64,000 nt of DNA, from positions 12,328-76,327 of the forward strand of contig DIZI01000044.1 of NCBI GenBank assembly GCA_002427885.1, read 5' to 3'. Under the pieces are notes generated by a model. The model had not been told where the DNA came from and ran no database searches. It worked only from the letters and a program-made list of their open reading frames with translations. Source of the DNA: Paludibacter sp. UBA6032 (GTDB taxonomy: Bacteria; Bacteroidota; Bacteroidia; Bacteroidales; Paludibacteraceae). Position numbers and translations under genes: made by a program. Positions 61,491 to 64,000 of this stretch are shown one piece after another. Within the stretch, counting starts at the first letter, position 1. Each line of letters opens with the position of its first letter.

Positions 61491-61556
61491 TATTGCGAAT
61501 CTTTTAACCTAAATAAAAACAGTCTGTTGTTTTCGAAGACATAGAGCTAAACGGCT

Positions 61557-62438
61557 ATGCAAAATCGAATCTGTTACTTACTGAACCGTCCGTTTCCCTT
61601 ATTCCTGTCGTACCGCAAGGGACGGATTTACTTTATATGGATGATTTCCATACTGGTTCTACTTGCCAATATCCTTCAACCCTTTGGACTGATCGATAAT
61701 CACGAATTCCATAAACCCTTGTTAGTATCTGTTTATATACTTGTGTTTTTCGGTACTTACGCGTGGCTCTATCTGATTCTTTCGTACTTCTTTCCGCAGT
61801 ATTATCAACGCGAAACCTGGACGGTTAAAAAGGAACTCCTTGTACTGTTGTTATTTATACCCCTTGCCGCCTGCAGTACGTATATGTATGCCTTCTTTTT
61901 TGTTTCTGATTTTAAACCCGGTTTGTCCTCTTTTATCGAATATCAATTCTACAACAGCGTGCTGAGTATGGTATCCATTCCTCTCTTTGTCCTTTTTGTG
62001 GATAACCGGCTCAATCCACTGAAGATTGCCCGACGCAAGAGGCTTAAAGAATCCCACTTAAAGCTTAACGAAAAGCAATGCCGGGAAATCCTGCAAAAGC
62101 TGCACGAACTGATTGAAACCCAAAAACCCTATTTATCAGATACATGCAACATACATAAGCTTGCCAACACTTCCGGCATTCCGTTACATCATATTTCCTA
62201 TGCTATCAATCACTTTAACGGTTGTAATTTCAATGATTTTATCAATCAGTACCGGGTGGAAAAGGTTTGTAGCATCTTAAAAAGCGGACCCAACAAGAAA
62301 TTGAAACTGGAAGGCATTGGTACCGAATGCGGCTTTGGAAGCAAAGTCAGCTTTTACGCGGCCTTTAAGAAGTTTACCGGCAAAACCCCGGGCAAATACC
62401 TGGCCGGCCTGAAAAGTCAGCAGAAACCCCATAAATAA
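61557..62438 (+). CDS. Membrane-bound AraC-family regulator
   Basis: The 293-residue protein has four N-terminal membrane segments (about residues 24-42, 48-74, 88-113 and 129-148). A cytosolic linker follows, then a C-terminal AraC/HTH_18 domain (SGIPLHHISYAINHFNGCNF, and the second HTH GTECGFGSKVSFYAAFKKFTGKTPGKYL). This layout lets a membrane signal reach DNA without a kinase. The target is unknown. The downstream reductase gene is 143 bases away and may be independent. Confidence 0.85.
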   Translation: MQNRICYLLNRPFPLFLSYRKGRIYFIWMISILVLLANILQPFGLIDNHEFHKPLLVSVYILVFFGTYAWLYLILSYFFPQYYQRETWTVKKELLVLLLFIPLAACSTYMYAFFFVSDFKPGLSSFIEYQFYNSVLSMVSIPLFVLFVDNRLNPLKIARRKRLKESHLKLNEKQCREILQKLHELIETQKPYLSDTCNIHKLANTSGIPLHHISYAINHFNGCNFNDFINQYRVEKVCSILKSGPNKKLKLEGIGTECGFGSKVSFYAAFKKFTGKTPGKYLAGLKSQQKPHK

Positions 62439-62530
62439 AGATATTTTTTAGTTTACTGGAAAATAATCGCAAAAACAATCTTCTTGTTAAACATGTTATT
62501 TATCTTCAGAAACAAAAAATAAATATTTAC

Positions 62531-62564
62531 TGCATATATTCCTAATATAAGGCTGATATATGCA
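62531..62564. promoter_or_regulatory. Inverted repeat upstream of the first RibD-like gene
   Basis: TGCATATAT (62531-62539) is perfectly complementary to ATATATGCA (62556-62564). It ends 17 bases before the start codon, so a bound protein could block expression. Confidence 0.4.
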
Positions 62565-62581
62565 ATATCAAACAGAACTAT

Positions 62582-63154
62582 ATGAGAAAAATAATATCAT
62601 TTATGCACATATCGCTTGACGGTTTTGTAGCAGGACTAAACGGAGAAATGGACTGGATTAAAGTTGATGAAGAAATTTTTGATTATGGCTATGAGCGGAT
62701 AAGCGAAGGCGACACGGCATTATATGGACGGGCAACTTATCAGATGATGGAAGATTACTGGCCTACCGCAGGAGACATGCCGACAGCATCCAAACACGAC
62801 ATTGAACATTCAAAGTGGTATATGAAAGTTTACAAAGTTGTTTTATCAAAAACAATGAATGGTGCAGATTTGACTAACACACAAATCATTAGCGACAACC
62901 TTTCGGACAGAATAAATGAAATAAAACAACAGGCAGGTGGAGATATTTTGCTTTTTGGCAGCCCGACAGCAACACATTCTCTTATGCAACAGAACTTAAT
63001 TGACGGTTACTGGCTATTTGTTAACCCTATTATTCTTGGACAAGGTATTCCATTATTTGTAGACATCAAAGACAAAATAAATCTAAAACTATTGACTACC
63101 CGACAATTTACCTGCGGGGTAACTGAACTGAATTACATAGTAGACAGACAATAG
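62582..63154 (+). CDS. RibD C-terminal (dihydrofolate-reductase-like) protein, copy 1
   Basis: The 190-residue NADPH-binding protein has ISFMHISLDGFVAGLNGEMDW at the start, GRATYQMMEDYWP, and GGDILLFGSPTATHSLMQQNLIDGYW, the landmarks of the RibD_C/YwjB group. Members are free-standing reductases with unknown small-molecule substrates and are not true DHFR. A similar gene follows at 63293, about a third identical. Both genes are followed by CAACGAACCGCTRACAC. Confidence 0.88.
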   Translation: MRKIISFMHISLDGFVAGLNGEMDWIKVDEEIFDYGYERISEGDTALYGRATYQMMEDYWPTAGDMPTASKHDIEHSKWYMKVYKVVLSKTMNGADLTNTQIISDNLSDRINEIKQQAGGDILLFGSPTATHSLMQQNLIDGYWLFVNPIILGQGIPLFVDIKDKINLKLLTTRQFTCGVTELNYIVDRQ

Positions 63155-63171
63155 CAACGAACCGCTGACAC
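63155..63171 (+). repeat. 17-base motif following RibD-like copy 1
   Basis: CAACGAACCGCTGACAC begins right after the stop codon. The same 17 bases with one change follow copy 2 at 63861-63877. It is followed here by a small palindrome, CGCGAT-TAT-ATCGCG (63182-63196). Confidence 0.6.
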
Positions 63172-63292
63172 ACAGCTCCCGCGCGATTATATCGCGTGGG
63201 CAGAGATCAGTGTAATTTAATACCACACGAATTCGTACGGTAGCGGGGTTTGTGGCGGAAGAGACATCCCACATGAATCAAAATAACAAAAT

Positions 63293-63874
63293 ATGAGAAA
63301 AGTAATTGCTGCAATCAATATGACACTTGACGGGTATTGCGACCATACAGCAATAATTCCGGATGAAGAAATACATCAACATTATACGGAACTATTAAGT
63401 GAGGGAGATGCAATTCTATACGGTAGAATAACTTATCAACTTATGGAATTTTGGCGACCTCTGCTAAAAAACCCTTCAGATGAAAAAACAATGGACGATT
63501 TTGCCGTGGCGATAGACAAGATTCCCAAAATAGTTTTTTCCCGCACGCTGAAAAATGTAGACCCGATAGCTATCGGGTGGGAAAGTGCAAAGTTAGCAAC
63601 CCGGGATCTTGAAGAAGAAGTTTTAGAACTCAAACAACAATCGGGCAAAAACATTTTTATCGGTAGTCGGAGTTTAATTATACAGCTAATGAAACTTAAT
63701 TTAATTGATGAATACCAATTTTGTGTTCACCCTGTTATAGTAGGAAATGGATTGCCATTATTTGAAAACATAAACAATAGGACATTTCTCAAACTTATAA
63801 AGACTAAAACCTTTCGTGGGGGTGCAGTAATCCTTTACTTCGAACCGAAAAACGAAAAAACAACGAACCGCTAA
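63293..63874 (+). CDS. RibD C-terminal (dihydrofolate-reductase-like) protein, copy 2, with in-frame palindrome
   Basis: The 193-residue protein shares the family landmarks: AAINMTLDGYCDHTAII, GRITYQLMEFWRP, KQQSGKNIFIGSRSLIIQLMKLNLIDEYQF. In the middle the frame reads SRTLKNVD-PIAIG-WESAKLATRDLEEE. The codons for PIAIG are CCG ATA GCT ATC GGG, which are the repeat found between genes elsewhere. Without these 15 bases the segment reads VDWESAKLA, the usual family pattern. The extra residues lie in a loop between strands, so the enzyme may still fold. Confidence 0.86.
   Translation: MRKVIAAINMTLDGYCDHTAIIPDEEIHQHYTELLSEGDAILYGRITYQLMEFWRPLLKNPSDEKTMDDFAVAIDKIPKIVFSRTLKNVDPIAIGWESAKLATRDLEEEVLELKQQSGKNIFIGSRSLIIQLMKLNLIDEYQFCVHPVIVGNGLPLFENINNRTFLKLIKTKTFRGGAVILYFEPKNEKTTNR
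63561..63578. repeat. CCCGATAGCTATCGGG palindrome inside a coding region
   Basis: ACCCGATAGCTATCGGGT is a perfect 18-bp palindrome within the RibD-like copy 2 gene, in a frame without stops, adding the residues PIAIG. Confidence 0.85.
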
Positions 63875-63877
63875 CAC
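63861..63877 (+). repeat. 17-base motif at the end of RibD-like copy 2
   Basis: CAACGAACCGCTAACAC overlaps the stop codon of copy 2 and matches 16 of 17 bases of the motif after copy 1. Confidence 0.6.
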
Positions 63878-63948
63878 GACTATGCACATTGGCTGACTGA
63901 CCCCACATTCACTTTGTACTCTTGTCTGAACCACGATTAAACAGATGA

Positions 63949-63989
63949 AGCAGATTAATCAGAAAAAAAAATTACCTGCTTAATCTGCT
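63949..63989. repeat. Hairpin at the right edge
   Basis: AGCAGATTAA (63949-63958) is complementary to TTAATCTGCT (63980-63989), with an A-rich loop. It may end the RibD-like transcript; the window stops 11 bases later. Confidence 0.4.
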
Positions 63990-64000
63990 AAATCCTTAAA

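Larger units (their letters stand above)
60783..61556. other. Intergenic region of 774 bases with palindromes and a tandem array
   Basis: It holds a 31-base palindrome (60950-60980), the three-copy array (61129-61386) and the AraC promoter. Small open frames across the array are translations of the repeat and are not listed as genes. Confidence 0.6.

Noticed and set aside
63155..63292. Possible integron attC site between the two RibD-like genes
   Set aside because: The 17-base motif is shared, but no matching inverse core site and no integrase were found; kept only as a repeat.

Overview
The window looks like chromosome of a fermentative or facultative Bacteroidota, most likely a Bacteroidales/Marinilabiliales (Prolixibacteraceae-like) organism. 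The evidence is AT-rich DNA, promoters with TAnnTTTG -7 boxes instead of sigma70 boxes, a hybrid two-component system, a type IX secretion (T9SS) cargo, LES-type lipoproteins, PorT-like barrels, and SDR-type mannonate oxidoreductase beside UxuA. No rRNA, tRNA, CRISPR array, phage or complete insertion sequence was seen. The first gene is cut by the left edge.

Layout. (1) 0-8 kb holds unrelated single genes: a vWA/DUF2135 protein, a DUF2807 lipoprotein, a cytochrome c, an SRPBCC protein, a nitroreductase and a class A penicillin-binding protein. (2) 8-10 kb has a GH28 pectinase-like gene and a decayed SRAP gene. (3) 10.3-27.2 kb is a long run of genes all on the minus strand. It encodes a glycan-handling block (GH130-like, a GT4 fused to an alpha/alpha-barrel, PIG-L deacetylase, a second GT4, a GH100-like glycosidase, a GT2), membrane and stress proteins (YtxH, holin-like, AI-2E exporter-like, DedA, Usp), a histidine kinase with eight 21-residue repeats, and small charged proteins including a paralogous pair. 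Three promoters in this stretch share a CRP-like site at one fixed distance from the -7 box. (4) 27.4-29.4 kb is thrS. (5) 29.6-35.6 kb is a plus-strand operon for a four-carbon acid sugar (DapA-like aldolase, SSS transporter, Fe-alcohol dehydrogenase, PdxA2, DUF1537 kinase). (6) 35.9-40.5 kb is a MarR-controlled EmrAB-TolC type efflux operon. (7) 40.5-58 kb is a pectin/hexuronate region: a T9SS cargo, a hybrid two-component regulator, a DUF4350 protein, a LacI regulator with twin operators, then tagaturonate epimerase, mannonate oxidoreductase, UxuA, KDG kinase, a LarA-like epimerase, PdxB and Gnd. Two near-identical four-helix-bundle genes are inserted between operon genes. (8) 58-64 kb holds an outer-membrane pair, a repeat array, a membrane AraC regulator and two RibD-like reductases.

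The hexuronate genes make a nearly complete route: tagaturonate to fructuronate to mannonate to KDG to KDPG. GH28 at 8 kb and the hybrid regulator suggest that pectin is the source. The LarA homologue keeps its catalytic and cofactor residues and sits between UxuA/KdgK and Gnd, so it could join mannonate to gluconate.

A theme of the whole window is invasion by small palindromic repeats, chiefly CCCGATAGCTATCGGG. They fill most gaps of the hexuronate operon, form larger composite hairpins, and in one reductase gene appear to have inserted in frame as five extra codons.
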